64,000 nt of DNA from Lingula anatina (lineage: Eukaryota; Brachiopoda; Lingulata; Lingulida; Lingulidae), in the NCBI RefSeq assembly GCF_001039355.2, contig NW_019775735.1, forward strand, positions 302,194 through 366,193. The letters are read 5' to 3'. This document shows, in pieces, positions 13,841 to 25,551 of this stretch (the stretch's first letter is position 1; the number at the start of each line of letters is the position of its first letter). The translations under genes and the position numbers were made by a program. Below the pieces are notes generated by a model. It was not told the DNA's origin and searched no databases. It saw nothing but the letters and a program-made list of their open reading frames with translations.

Positions 13841-14428
13841 CAAAGGCTGAAAAGGAAAGAAGAAAAAGACTTGTGTTTTAAAACATTCTCCCATCAAATC
13901 CGACATCCATTCACATCTGTTCAACTTGCAGAGAAATACCAGCAGGGATTTTTGCCGACCCAAGCGATAAATTATCTGACACTGATCTAATTATTTTCAA
14001 CTCTGCGTCTTAATTACCTCCAATACTGAATTATTATATGTGACAGTCGGAACTAGTCATTAACTATATATGACGGAGTGCCTTTGCCAATAAAGAATTA
14101 GGCATGTTTGCTTCTTTTCAAACATGGATAAATGTTTGGTTTTAGGAAAGATGACACATTTTCATTTGATAAAACAATTTGTAGGGGTTAACGCTCGAAG
14201 TACATGTAGAAATATAACTGATTCAAGACATTTTTAAGTGCGACATAAAAAAAAAAAACATTTAGGCGTTGTTGATACAGGCATTTGTCAACTTTTTGAA
14301 CTAATGAACACAAAAACTGATTTTCTTCAAACGTTTAGCTGCACAGGGTATTGTTATGTTTCTGTCTCAAATGCGTTCACCCCCTTTGATGACGGGAAGG
14401 GGAATTGGAAAAAAGAAAGGGAGCTCCT

Positions 14429-14433
<5 letters not shown>

Positions 14434-14467
<34 letters not shown>
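14434..14467. repeat. (TC)n microsatellite
   Basis: About 17 TC units. Confidence 0.95.
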
Positions 14468-14470
<3 letters not shown>

Positions 14471-14989
14471 ACCAATGCGTAGGGAAGGAACAAGCTTGTT
14501 GAAATACCAGATAAAAACCATTTCATGCTATGTGATCGTTACCATGACAACGTATGATTTTTCATTATCAAACAATACCGGCTTGTTTCCCCCTGACATT
14601 TAATTAAACACTTGTCAATTCCATGCACATCTTCCGCTGACATGATCTTTCATAAACTGTTAATGTTCAAGATGGGTCGATAAGAAATATGGTCCTCCGT
14701 TACCGACAGGGAAATGCATTTCAATAAAAAAGGGCAAAGGTCCCGGATGCAGTCTTGCTCTGTGAGGCGTCAGAAGAACAGTGATAATGATTACCACTAA
14801 GAAGTCTACACCACTCATTCTTAGTCATTTTCTGGAGACAAGAGACAGCATTATCCTTTTTCCAATGGGGATTGAATTAAGTAGACGTTAGATTAATTGT
14901 ATGCTTTTCATGTTTTAATGGGTGTTAAACACCTGATAAAGACCGATTTAATTGGTAGATTTCGGTTCGGAAATATTGCTTTCAAGCTC

Positions 14990-15005
14990 CCTCTCTCTCT
15001 CTCTG

Positions 15006-15036
<31 letters not shown>

Positions 15037-15037
15037 C
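14990..15037. repeat. (CT)n microsatellite, slightly interrupted
   Basis: CT repeat with one G and one C interruption, sitting just left of the CpG-richer block at 15.05-15.26 kb. Confidence 0.93.
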
Positions 15038-15049
15038 ATTCCTCCCGGC

Positions 15050-15260
15050 CTCTGTTTCTCAACTTTTCCTTTCCTCAATGTCTTAGCCGTCTACCGGCCT
15101 AAATACCAGAGTTGCGTGTCAAAAGCCATTACAGCTCGTGTCGGTCCCTCCTGTGACCCGCTCTGACAGTTTATGTGACTCCGATTTACGGTACCAGGTC
15201 GGGAGAGGTCGGCAAAGGTCGGAGGATCCAGAGTGTTAATGTAAACGCACACGACATCCC
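15050..15260. promoter_or_regulatory. Candidate regulatory block: MEIS-Hox composite and three AGGTCG repeats
   Basis: A CpG-richer island contains TGACAGTTTATG at 15164-15175. This is a MEIS half (TGACAG) abutting TTTATG and resembles composite sites described for MEIS with posterior-type Hox proteins. It is followed by AGGTCG three times at exact 10-bp intervals (15196, 15206, 15216). The AGGTCG copies are one base off the AGGTCA nuclear receptor half-site and are spaced as DR4. Regulatory function is inferred from motifs only. Confidence 0.3.
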
Positions 15261-17475
15261 AAGATAACAAAAGTCAAGTTCCCCAGGTTAACGTGAATAC
15301 AATACAAAGTCAATCTTCTTCTTAAAAGATATTCTCCAGCAATATTGGTTTATTTTTGTAATTAGCTTTAGAAAAAATAGTCATAAATATGTCACAAATC
15401 TGTAAAATCCTTTTGTCATTATAAATATATGGGCCTCCGTACAGGACATTAATTTCATATGTATAAAAAGGTACATTAGAGAAGCTTAAAGATTCACAGA
15501 TATGAAACAGGAAATATAATTTTACCAAATAGCTAATACTTTAAGATCAAGACTAAAAAAAAAAAATCAAACATGATCCTCTTCACCCAAACCATAACTT
15601 AGTCGCTTTTACATATTAGTCAGCAAAGCTGCATGGGGTCATGTGTCAGTAAAATTCATTGGGAAATAAACATGTACAAAAATGTCGTATGTGATAATTT
15701 TTGAAAAGAATATTTGACTCAAAAACGTAAAATATTATAAACAAATTATTATCATTAATGTATACATTTATATACAAAAACAGACGATGCCATATGGTTT
15801 AAAAGCAATATACATTTATTAGTCTTAAAAATTCAAATGTGAAAACACACTTTTCAGTCTGCAGGATTTCATATAAGAAGCGAATTAAAAATCGCTTCAA
15901 TGAACGAGAGGTTCCTAAAGTCGACGTTTTATTGAGAATATATTGACGCATGATAATTCATGAAACCTAATGTCTACTCTTAAGTATTCATAATACATTC
16001 CAAATATTGTATGGGGCAGTTATACCCGATTTTTAATTGATATTTTATAGTTTTTGTCAGGACCAAAATGCATAACTAACTTTCGATATCCTGAGTCTTT
16101 GCGTTTGACATCGTTTAGATAGTATAAATCTGGTATATATATATATGCATAAGTCATATAACGCAAAGCCTGCCTTATTTAATACAAAACATTTGCTCAT
16201 TATAGACGACACTTGACATTTCAAGGTAAAGTGTACTTTAAACATAAAGTGAACACTGATGTGACTCCGTCACGCTGTCTGGCATTGAAAAGTTGACGTA
16301 AGCCCATTATGTTAACAACGTTCATATTTTCATATGATCAAAACAATTTAAAGGGATAAAATAACCACAAAAGACTACGTGCATTTAACCCAAATTATGA
16401 CAAGTTACTTATTGTAGTGTAACGCCAGGTATATCTCTAGGTCGCTATGTAGCACACCAATACCAAATAATACACGGATTAGCTAGAGCTCATAACCGTA
16501 GTTTTAATGTCTCGAAAGATGAAAAATGTACACACTATGAAAGTTAATTATTGATGTTTTTCCGCCTTTAATAAATCACTGGAATGAATCAGTGAATAAT
16601 GTAATCTTAATTCTCTTGTCTTTCTGACCTAATACACAATAGGTTATGACCTCTTGTTGAATTGGAGTGATATATGAATATTAACAGGGATATGAATTAA
16701 GGGTTGGCCTGTGCCATCTGCTCATGACTGTGTTTCATTTTAATGGATTTCTGAATGTGACTTGAATAGCACAATAAAAAGAGTATTGACATCAGAAATG
16801 GGGAGGTATGACAAAATGCCACCTCGTTCTTGTCGATATATTATCTACTGATAATAAAATAGTCCATTTGTCAGTTATGGTGTGGAATGAACAGGCTTTG
16901 CAATACGTTTACCATCAGTCCTGTGTGAGTTTCGCTTTCTAAATGCGCTATTTTCAAAAGAACATATTTTATATTTTCATTTTTGCATTAAAACAACTTC
17001 CGTGTATGCATACGATTCTCAAAGTGTTAGTAAAATATCATGCTAAATCATATGTCGTGTACCATAGAAGCTAAAAATGTCAACTGCATAAACAGCTGTA
17101 TCTAAACCGGAACAAAATTAAGGAAAACTGTGACGTTTTTTTTGTATGATGTAACCCTAAATGAATGAGGAATCTAAAAGATTGGGAAGTTTCATATTCG
17201 TAAGGATTTTTTCTCCGTCACCCCTGAAAGCAGATGTCAAATAATAACGATAAATAACAAAAAAAGAAAAACAAAAATAAAATAACTAAATTTAACGCCT
17301 ATGTTTCGTATTCATAACCCATTCCAACATTTAAGCTTTGATTTTCTATTTATACTTGTGCTTTTAAGCTGTGTTTCGAATTATCTACAACATATCTCTG
17401 TATTTCTGGACTAAACAAATCGCAAAGTAAAAGACGTGACTGGTCAATGTCCCACTAAATCCCATTAGAACGATT

Positions 17476-17495
17476 ACAACAACAACAACAACAAC
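17476..17495. repeat. (ACA)n short repeat
   Basis: Six to seven units of a CAA/ACA trinucleotide. Confidence 0.85.
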
Positions 17496-17884
17496 TTTTT
17501 ATTGTTGCACATGCCCCATAGTACATTCCAAATGTATTGAGTAAAAAGTACAATAACATAGTTAAGTTGTGAGTCGTTTGTTTCACTTTTGTGTTTAGTC
17601 CCCTTAATTTGCTACTGCCAAAGCTAGACGAGAACAGGCCGTATTCCTATCATACGCCCATCAGTCTGTTCGTTGGTCATGAAGCATTGTCATACGTAGA
17701 TACACGCGAAACAGGACATATTTCGAGTACATACTAAAACAATCGAAAAATTAATATTGAAAGTGAGGTTATTGGAATTCAGTTGTGGAGATTTATTTAT
17801 GGGATTACATGTGTGAACGATGAACATACCGGTAAGTGCCAGACAACCTTAAAGATTTTATAATACTGTGGAAAATGCTTGTTC

Positions 17885-17887
<3 letters not shown>

Positions 17888-17932
<45 letters not shown>

Positions 17933-18003
17933 ACGTTTGCGAACGTGTATCTGTGCGTTTTTGTTTGTGACGCACGTGCACTTTTTTTTTTTGGGGGGGG
18001 GGG
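17888..18003. repeat. (TG)n array, then poly-T and poly-G
   Basis: TG repeat 17888-17929, then 11 T and 11 G at 17982-18003, the same TG-then-G-run arrangement as at 13762. Confidence 0.93.
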
Positions 18004-18669
18004 ATGAAGGAGGCAGGGTAAAACCAGATAAATGGCTGTAGACCTCATTCCTGTTTTATGGGCGAGAGTATACATGTACTAATGCACATTTATGAAAATA
18101 TATCAGCCCTGTCATTTAATGATACAAAGACGTGGTCTTTACAGAATAGTGTTGTGTAACCCTAATATTTAATGCGATACTTTCTTTCCTGACGTCGGTT
18201 TGGGCACAGGCATCGCCTCATTCAAATCTCCAGATAGCTGATTGGGTTATCAGGAGTATCATCTGTTTCTCGACACCTGACAGTTACCCGGGATGTTCAG
18301 GTCACCAAGATCAACAAAATGGCACAAAATTCACCCAAATGTCGCAAAATCGTTTGCTTCAAAGGATCGACCACATAATTATTTTGACACTGTATGCTGA
18401 AACGCTCTGTATTTAAAGAGAAAGATATGCCTTTAAAGACTTATTGCAAATTATGTATTGAATGTATAAAATGCCGTTGTAAATATTACTTGCTAAATCC
18501 AGAAAATATAAAAACCCATATAAAATTTTAAAAAATCGTAAATTAAATGCAGCCATAAATAAAACGAACCCGTTTGAAGCAGTTCTAAATACAAACGAAA
18601 GTAACAGAATTATAGGAAAAAAACTTATTTAATTGATACCCAAAACGGCGAGGCAGATACACTTAAATC

Positions 18670-18958
18670 GATTATTTTACCAATCAGCGTCATTCAACGT
18701 AGGTGGGGCTACACGTGACTTATTCAAAGGCAGCCACTTCGTCCCGTTGCTTGCTCTCTGCCCTTTTAAAATAAAAACCCCGGCTAGACGCTGCGATGCT
18801 AATTAGAACTTGACATTCAACTGGTTTTAAGTAAGTCTGCTCCAAATTGTTGGGTTCACCATAGTCTCGCTGCCCTGTGTCAATTGGCGGTGGAGCGAGT
18901 GAGTGAGAGAGGTGTTCCGTATACTGAGTCCAGGGCTGCCTCGCCCCTGATCGCATGA
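18670..18958. promoter_or_regulatory. Candidate regulatory block with CCAAT and CACGTG
   Basis: CCAAT followed by CAGCG at 18680-18689 and CACGTGAC at 18712-18719, in a GC-richer stretch that also has a TAATTAG homeodomain core near 18799. The same two motifs, with the CCAAT box in the other orientation (CGCTGATTGG), stand just ahead of the Hox3 start. It may be an alternative promoter or an enhancer. No coding content is supported; the minus-strand open frame here has no family resemblance. Confidence 0.25.
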
Positions 18959-19746
18959 TCTATGTGTTCAAGCATATGAACTATTTTCTTATGTTGAATT
19001 CGGTGTTTTGCTTTCATGATCCAACTATTCACAATTATCTCTCCCAAATATTCCAACGAGCGAATCCACGGGTTAGATACATGAATACATCAATCTAGCT
19101 TGCCCCGTTGTTTTATTATGCAGTGTGGCCTCTATATTTTGAAAAAAAGTTATATCGTAACCTCTCGCCTCTATGTGAAGTCATGGGTGGTTGCCTTATT
19201 GAAAGACACGAAAGGATATCTGTTCTCGCTTCTGTAAGAGGTGTGGGTAGGCCGCGGATCAAATGACAGAAAACTAACTTAATTATGCCCCTATTTTTCC
19301 TAAAATTGAACACACCCGACTATCCCCTATTTAGATGCACCACAAACTCGAATATGAAGACCTTTAACTGTGGTTTCCTGTACACCGTGTACCAAGGGGT
19401 CCATTTAATGTGACTTTAACTGCAAATGTCTGGAATTTCCTTTATAAGACAATAAGCGAACGGACATTCTGGCGAGAGACCCTTTGCAGAATATTACGCG
19501 TGCAAACAAGTTAAAAATATAGTTTATTTCAAAATGTAGTCGACTATCCTGATGAAAACTGAGCCATGTAGTAGTGTTACTCATAAAGTATTGGGGAAAA
19601 AAGCTTTCAGCTATGTCTTGAAGAAATTGAACAGCTTTATATTTTTATAACTACGTATTCGACTAATTTTCTTTCGTGGAAAAAAGCCAAAATATCCTTT
19701 GTATCCGTAATGAGACAACATGCAAGATGTCGATCAAGCACTTGAG

Positions 19747-19784
19747 GTGTGTGCGTGTGCGTGCGTGTGCGTGTGTGTGTATGT
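19747..19784. repeat. Mixed TG/CG dinucleotide repeat
   Basis: GTGTGCGTGTGCG-type alternation over about 38 bases, followed by a short G run. Confidence 0.85.
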
Positions 19785-21099
19785 GAAAGGGGGGCGGGAA
19801 CTCTCATTTACCCTCGCGTAATAACAAGCAGCCCTGCTCATAAATATAGACGAGTTTAGTGTTTCTTAATGCTCATGTCTGGTATACAGTGATTCTGGGT
19901 CACTGAAATGTGCAATGTGGAGGATCAAATTTCACAACAAGGCAATATGTGCACATGAAACCGGTGTTTCTGGTTGCCTTGAAATTTTAGTGGTGGGTGT
20001 GCGATTTTATATTTTGTTATGTTGCTGAAAGGACAGTGAAGAAGCAAGATTTTGCTTTAAAGAAAAGTAAGGACAATAAAGGCGGGAAAATGTGTCTTCA
20101 GATTTCGAATTTTTAGGTGATGATCGGCAATGTATTGGCTTAGTAGTGTATGGAAACTGGGCGACGTTATCAAACTGCATATATTAGACATTGAATATAT
20201 CATATATCAATGCATTTATCACTGGCGTGTTGCAATGGTCGAAATAATAAACGTAAAATAAACACCCAGCATTGGAAGCGAAAAACAAAATATAAAAGAG
20301 TTAAAGAATTATTTAAAAGGTTAAAAAGAAAAACAACTTGTGGCAAATTTCAAAACGCACCCGCGTTTGGCATTTGGCTGATTCTCATTCTAATTTAAAA
20401 TCACGTTAATTAAGTAACCGCACTAAAACTAGATCAAATTCCAACCAATCGAGTTTTTATTGTAGACCTTACTCGGGGCTAAATGTTCGGACAACAATAC
20501 TGAACGTTCGGCTTTATGCCTGTCCTCATCAAATCTCATTTAAAAGACCGCTCACTTGCAGGAACACGGCTAACTTTATTGAATCTCAGCGGGTCTCATT
20601 CGACAGATTACATGACGGCTGAATTCAGTATTAAATGATGCTCGTGTAAGTTTAGTAAATCGCTGTACGACTGAAAAGAAAACATGGGTTCGTCGTGTAT
20701 AATTATTTTGAAATTAAGAACGTTTAATTTTCTACTTTGAAATCTGTCTTGGAGGTACAGCGGTAGGGGGGAATGACTATAAAGACTGGTTGTGAGTCGA
20801 GATCTGGCGAACGTGTTTATTGCTGGATTGACTTCTCAAAACATAAAATACATCAGTGCTAGGTGACCTCTGAAGGGAAAAAACACTGGCGTAAAAAGTT
20901 AAGATTTTATTTCCAAATTTCCTGAGATGTCGAATCTGATTTATACATGAATCTATCACAAGGAAAACATGATGAATACAATTTGACGTCATGGCACATC
21001 CCGCCATCTAAAAAAAAAAACTACTTTTTTTTTGGAATTTCCGTACATTCAAACATCAAATCACTTGAGTCTGTATCTGATTTTTCGATTTATACTTAA

Positions 21100-21430
21100 C
21101 AATTAAATTTCCCGTCCGACCAATCACTGGGCTGACCTCTGTCCGAGCGCACTGACCACCGGCTATTACTTCTGATCCCCCTTTGATGTCCCAGTGACGC
21201 AATTTTCATTTATAAACAGCTGTCGAGTATGGTGTCTGAAAATAGAAAGAGCCTGGTATAAAACCACTGACAGGTTTATGGGATTTTTGACCCTGATGTG
21301 AAGGCCTTGCTATAGTTAGGTTGCTGTAGCATGTTTGTGAGGCTCGCTACTGGCATGCATTGCCAGGAGCCACACTCAAAGACCGGCGAAAAGTGGTGCA
21401 TGGATTATTGTCCTTTTTACTAAACTCACT
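21100..21430. promoter_or_regulatory. Candidate enhancer block 4 kb upstream of Hox3
   Basis: A GC-richer island with CCAAT at 21119, CATTTATAAA and CAGCTG nearby, and TGACAGGTTTATGGG at 21268-21282, a MEIS half-site one base from a TTTATGG core as bound by Cdx and posterior Hox proteins. Composition and motif density resemble conserved non-coding elements in Hox clusters. No direct evidence of activity. Confidence 0.27.
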
Positions 21431-21692
21431 CGTGCATGGAATGAAAACTGCAGAGCATTTCCCACGTATCACCTCCATTATATGTTTTTTTCTCTATTTT
21501 TGTAATTAGAAATATGTTTATTATATATCAACCAGTTTCTTCAAAAAACTAGTGCGGAGTATAGCTTGATATGAATTGATAATACACTTCTTGTCAGTTA
21601 AAATGTGTAAAATACACTGCTAGAATCAACATATTTGCCACCACTATTTCTACCTGAATGTCTCAGAAAAACTGCAATTCTGATTTAAGTTA

Positions 21693-21744
21693 TTTAAAAC
21701 TAAAGTTTTAAACTGAAATTTAAAACTAAAGTTTTAAACTGAAC
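21693..21744. repeat. 26-bp tandem duplication
   Basis: Two near-identical copies of a 26-bp unit starting TTTAAAACTAAAG at 21693 and 21719. Each unit is itself partly self-complementary (AAAACT with AGTTTT). Confidence 0.9.
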
Positions 21745-21825
21745 AAGAATAATGCATGGTATTGGCACCTAATTGAGCGTGTCATCCGGCGGCATTTTTG
21801 CTTAAAATAAAATTCTTTCAAAAAG

Positions 21826-21827
21826 AA

Positions 21828-21862
<35 letters not shown>

Positions 21863-21864
21863 AT
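21826..21864. repeat. (AATA)n tetranucleotide repeat
   Basis: Nearly ten perfect AATA units. Confidence 0.95.
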
Positions 21865-23712
21865 AGAAGATTATAAGTATGAGATGACTTTCGGTGAGTC
21901 ACAAATGAAGGCTATTCCTCTTTGAGCTTTTATCTTTTCGATTTTTTATTTTTCAAAATTTTAATATTAATATCCTAGTCCGTGTAAGAGTTTGTATGGA
22001 AGATTATCCAGTCACATGTTTACCTGTCTGTCAATGAAGTCTAATTTAAGGAAATCGTAGTAACGGTTATATTGTTTGTCCATAAGATTTAACAATGAGT
22101 TTAACAATTTAATGTATCAGTTGAAGCTCTTATCAAATTATTTTTACATCTTGTAGACCACAAAAAAATCACAAAACACCGACGGGAAAAAAATTAACAA
22201 ATTGTAATATATCAATTCTTCAGAAAAATAGTTTAAAAAAAATTCTTCTGTTCTCATAGTCTGCAGAAATTAACCGCACCAGACCACTAGAAAGCTGGAG
22301 AGGTCGGATATCCATACACTTCGAGTCTACATCCGAATTTTGTGAGCGGCCTCTCAAGTCTAAAGCGGGAGTTTCATATTACAGAGTGGAAATCAAGTGT
22401 GTACATATTACTCGACAAATGGGCATTTCCTCACTTACGGCTCTTTTCTTCCTCCATCTGAGCACAGAAAACAGTAAACAAAATTAAAATATAAAGACTC
22501 GTGGAACGCGTACACTAACAAAAGAAGCTTTTTCATGATGAGGTGAGTTTTTTAACCGTAATTTGGAGATGTTAATTTAGATTAAAATAAAATAAAAATC
22601 AAAGCCGAGAGTTACTCTTCAGAAAAATCCGTTACTTGTGGATATTGGATAATTTGGCACTGAATTATTCGGAAAGAGCGTTAGAAATTTTGAAGAAATA
22701 AAATAATAAGTTCCATACATTTAAATGGTGAAATGGTGCATAATTTTCCAAATGCTTTTGTTATTATTGCTTGTTTATTCAACTAAACGTGTTGTTTTAT
22801 AACAAAATGCACACCCATTTCAAAATTAACTCTACATACTTTTCAAATGACTGCGCACAGTATTAAACATTGATCATAATTAGAGTTAAATAAAGTATTT
22901 TCTCCTTAAAATCAGAAAGCTTAGCTCTCGACCTCTTCTCTTCAATTATGTACGAAGTAGCACTTATTAATATAATCATCTCCGTATTGGGCTCGTGGGG
23001 ATTGGAGAGAAAATACCGCGGAAATTAACTCGAAAGCGATGTGTTCACAGCGTGTCCCTAGCATACGAAGGGGAATAATACAAGTTGTAATGCAACGTAC
23101 ATAAGGGGGTTACACTCTTGCCACAGGGTGTGTTCGCTCAATTTGGTACTACTCATTCGGTAGTGCAACATGCGGCATGCTATTGCCATTGATTTTTTGG
23201 GGTCGTGCCGTTGTTTCCCATGGCATTATTAAGCCGCATAAAACACTACAGTTTGATAATCTCATCAATAAATAACCCGTATTTTTCGGTGAAGTGCGTC
23301 AGTTTTCGGTGTTGAAAGGTGTCGATTCACTTGATTAAAAAATAATCGCTTACCCTCACGTAAAAGACTGAATAGTATGTGTATCACCAAGGCATGCAGA
23401 GTTGCAAATTGTAGCGGTAATTGCTATAGCATTTTTGTCATTGAGGTTTCTTAGTTGTAATTAAACGTATTTCATTTGTTTCCGTAGTAATGCACACTGA
23501 TGAAATACCTGCTGTCTAAAAAGCCATGATTTCCTAATATTTTAAAATGTTCTCTGACGTGTGTGGTTCAGCAACTACCAGGCCCCTACTACCGTCAGCG
23601 CTGTTTTTATTTAGTAAAACGCGCGTAATTTTTAAACAAGCGCGAATATTTTCTTTATTGTTCAGTAATCATAACGAATCTGATTTATTTCAAATCTGAT
23701 AATGGAGCTGGC

Positions 23713-23741
23713 TTAACCCCCCCCCCCCCCGAAAAATACAG

Positions 23742-23782
<41 letters not shown>

Positions 23783-23829
23783 TTAGCCACAATGGCGTAT
23801 AATATCTTCGGGGGGGGGGGGGGGTAACA
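23713..23829. repeat. Poly-C / (AAT)n / poly-G inverted structure
   Basis: 14 C at 23717-23730 in the context TTAAC...CGAA, an AAT array at 23742-23782, then 15 G at 23810-23824 in the context TTCG...GTAAC. The two ends form an inverted repeat of about 20 bases including the homopolymers, with about 80 bases between. It could be a small hairpin or the remnant of a MITE-like insertion. Confidence 0.7.
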
Positions 23830-25440
23830 TGACCTTTAAAATTGTATCTTCAGGGCCATATTTCACATAATATAAGCACACTGGCGTACGGGTCACGCTC
23901 TAATTGGTGTGCATTTAAATGACAGTTAACACGAAACGAAACAGTATACAGACAGTAAATAGGTACATGTACATATATATATATACACTTGGTTCATGAA
24001 AACTAATTTCGCCATTTTTACCTCATTGACTAATTCTTTAAAATATGTTCCGCCGTGAACTTGAATTATTCAAACCACTCTCATCAATCTGAAGCACTTA
24101 AATGACAAATATTTTGGTGTTAGAATCATGAACAAGATGCATGCATGCTTAAGTGTCATTTTACAACATACGATGAAGTCTCGCACGAAAGACCATAGTA
24201 TTTCCTCGCATTCAATAAGTCAAGAATGCTAGAAATCAGTCAAAATTGCCCCATTGTGTCCCTTTGCTAATACCTCTGAGTTGCAGAAAGGCAAAGGGGG
24301 ACCCAGCAATGAATAAGCGGGGAATATCTGGTCTCAAATTTCAAGCCAGTATATCACTCAGGGGCGTGACAAGACTGCGTTAAAGTGATACCGACACGGT
24401 CACATCAAACGCAGAGTGTTACGTATTATTTCGAAGTAAATTGAAGGATATGGGGGCTCAGATGAGGCGCCCTCAGATAGCATACACTAGTCCGTACGTC
24501 CCGTAACGTGTAATTTTGAAAGAAAAGGATCTGAAATCGGAGCATATCTTAAAAAGATGACCTGACACGCAGGATACTTAATTGATGCGGGCGACGGGTC
24601 TTTTTTTCTTTGTTTTCCCCGAGTATCCCAAGTATCCCTTGTAATTAGTCGTTTTACGTTAAAGGCAAGTGAGGAGTTTTTAAGCTCAGACTTTAACAAA
24701 ATGGGATTTTAAATTTAGTGATAATAGCAAGACTTGATGATTCAAAAGTGTTTATCCAATTGGCAACAGAGAGACGTACTGTACCGAACCACCGCGCGAT
24801 CAGACTCAGCTCGTTAGCCCGCTGAATCTCCTAAGAAACCCCCCGGAGAATCGTTAATTTTCTGATCGTTTCACACACTCACAAATCTGAAACTGACACG
24901 TTACAAGACTCATGATACTTTCCAAGTCTCCCGAGGTCGCTGGAGATGTGAGATATTGCACTTATCGCTTGAAGATTATGGACATTTCGACGTTCTTGTT
25001 CGTTTCACAGGAGATTTCGAACGTCCTAACGTAGAGGCTTCTGTTGTATTCTTTTCTTACCTACCTCACGGGGCGCGCTGATGCCTTGGCGTGCGGTTAA
25101 CTGGAAAATGGACCTTTGCTCGGAGAAAGATAGAAAACACGATGATACATCAGTAGCTGTAGATCCATATGATGTTCTGTGTTGTGTTAACAGTCGGTCG
25201 CCTCTCTGCAAGATATGCCGTGTCTTAAGTCCATAGAAATAGGATCTACCTCGGAACACAGCCAATATTTGTGTGTACTACCGGTGACTTAAAAAGTTGG
25301 TAGAATTCATAACTCAGCGTCTGTTTTACGCAACGCAGCTAGACCTACTGCTCTCCCTGACAGGTTTGAGTCTTGATTTATGTGTGTTTAGAACATAATT
25401 GATGTCAAAGTTGCGCCGCAGTTTACTCTAATCCAGCATG

Positions 25441-25551
25441 ATTTTTATTTTCAGACGCTTGTAAATAAACAAGAAGGAGCAGCCAAGCACGACCGCTGAT
25501 TGGTGGAGCTGATCCACGTGACCCCTCCCGTCTGCTCTCAAGACCTGAAGC
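25441..25551 (+). promoter_or_regulatory. Hox3 proximal 5' region: possible splice acceptor, inverted CCAAT box, E-box
   Basis: Immediately upstream of the Hox3 start are a T-rich tract ending TTTTCAG (AG at 25453-25454), which looks like a 3' splice site, then ATTGG (inverted CCAAT) at 25499-25503 and CACGTG at 25515-25520, 32 bases before the ATG. Two readings are possible. Either 25455-25551 is the 5' UTR part of an exon spliced to a distant non-coding first exon, or the CCAAT and E-box belong to a core promoter with a very short leader. No TATA box sits at a fitting distance. Motifs are seen directly; function is inferred. Confidence 0.45.

Larger units (their letters stand above)
9471..25440. 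other. Gene-free left flank, second part
   Basis: No coding sequence can be supported over this 16 kb. It contains TG, CT and poly-G microsatellites. GC- and CpG-richer islands near 10.0-10.3, 15.05-15.26, 18.66-18.96, 21.1-21.4 and 24.3-25.4 kb could be regulatory or untranslated exons. An ACAG before GTGAGC near 10197-10205 is a good splice donor match, but nothing else around it defines an exon. Confidence 0.55.

Noticed and set aside
13742-13990. Overlapping frames with Cys-Val or Thr-His repeats on both strands
   Set aside because: Translation of the TG microsatellite.
22325-22344. CTACATCCGAATTTTGTG, similar to the 3' part of miR-10
   Set aside because: Mismatch in the seed side, an extra T and no clear complementary arm.
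25157-25166. Ten bases matching the core of miR-10 (CTGTAGATCC) close to Hox3
   Set aside because: The match stops after ten bases, the rest of the mature sequence differs and no hairpin arm is evident. miR-10 normally lies between Hox4 and Hox5. Treated as chance.
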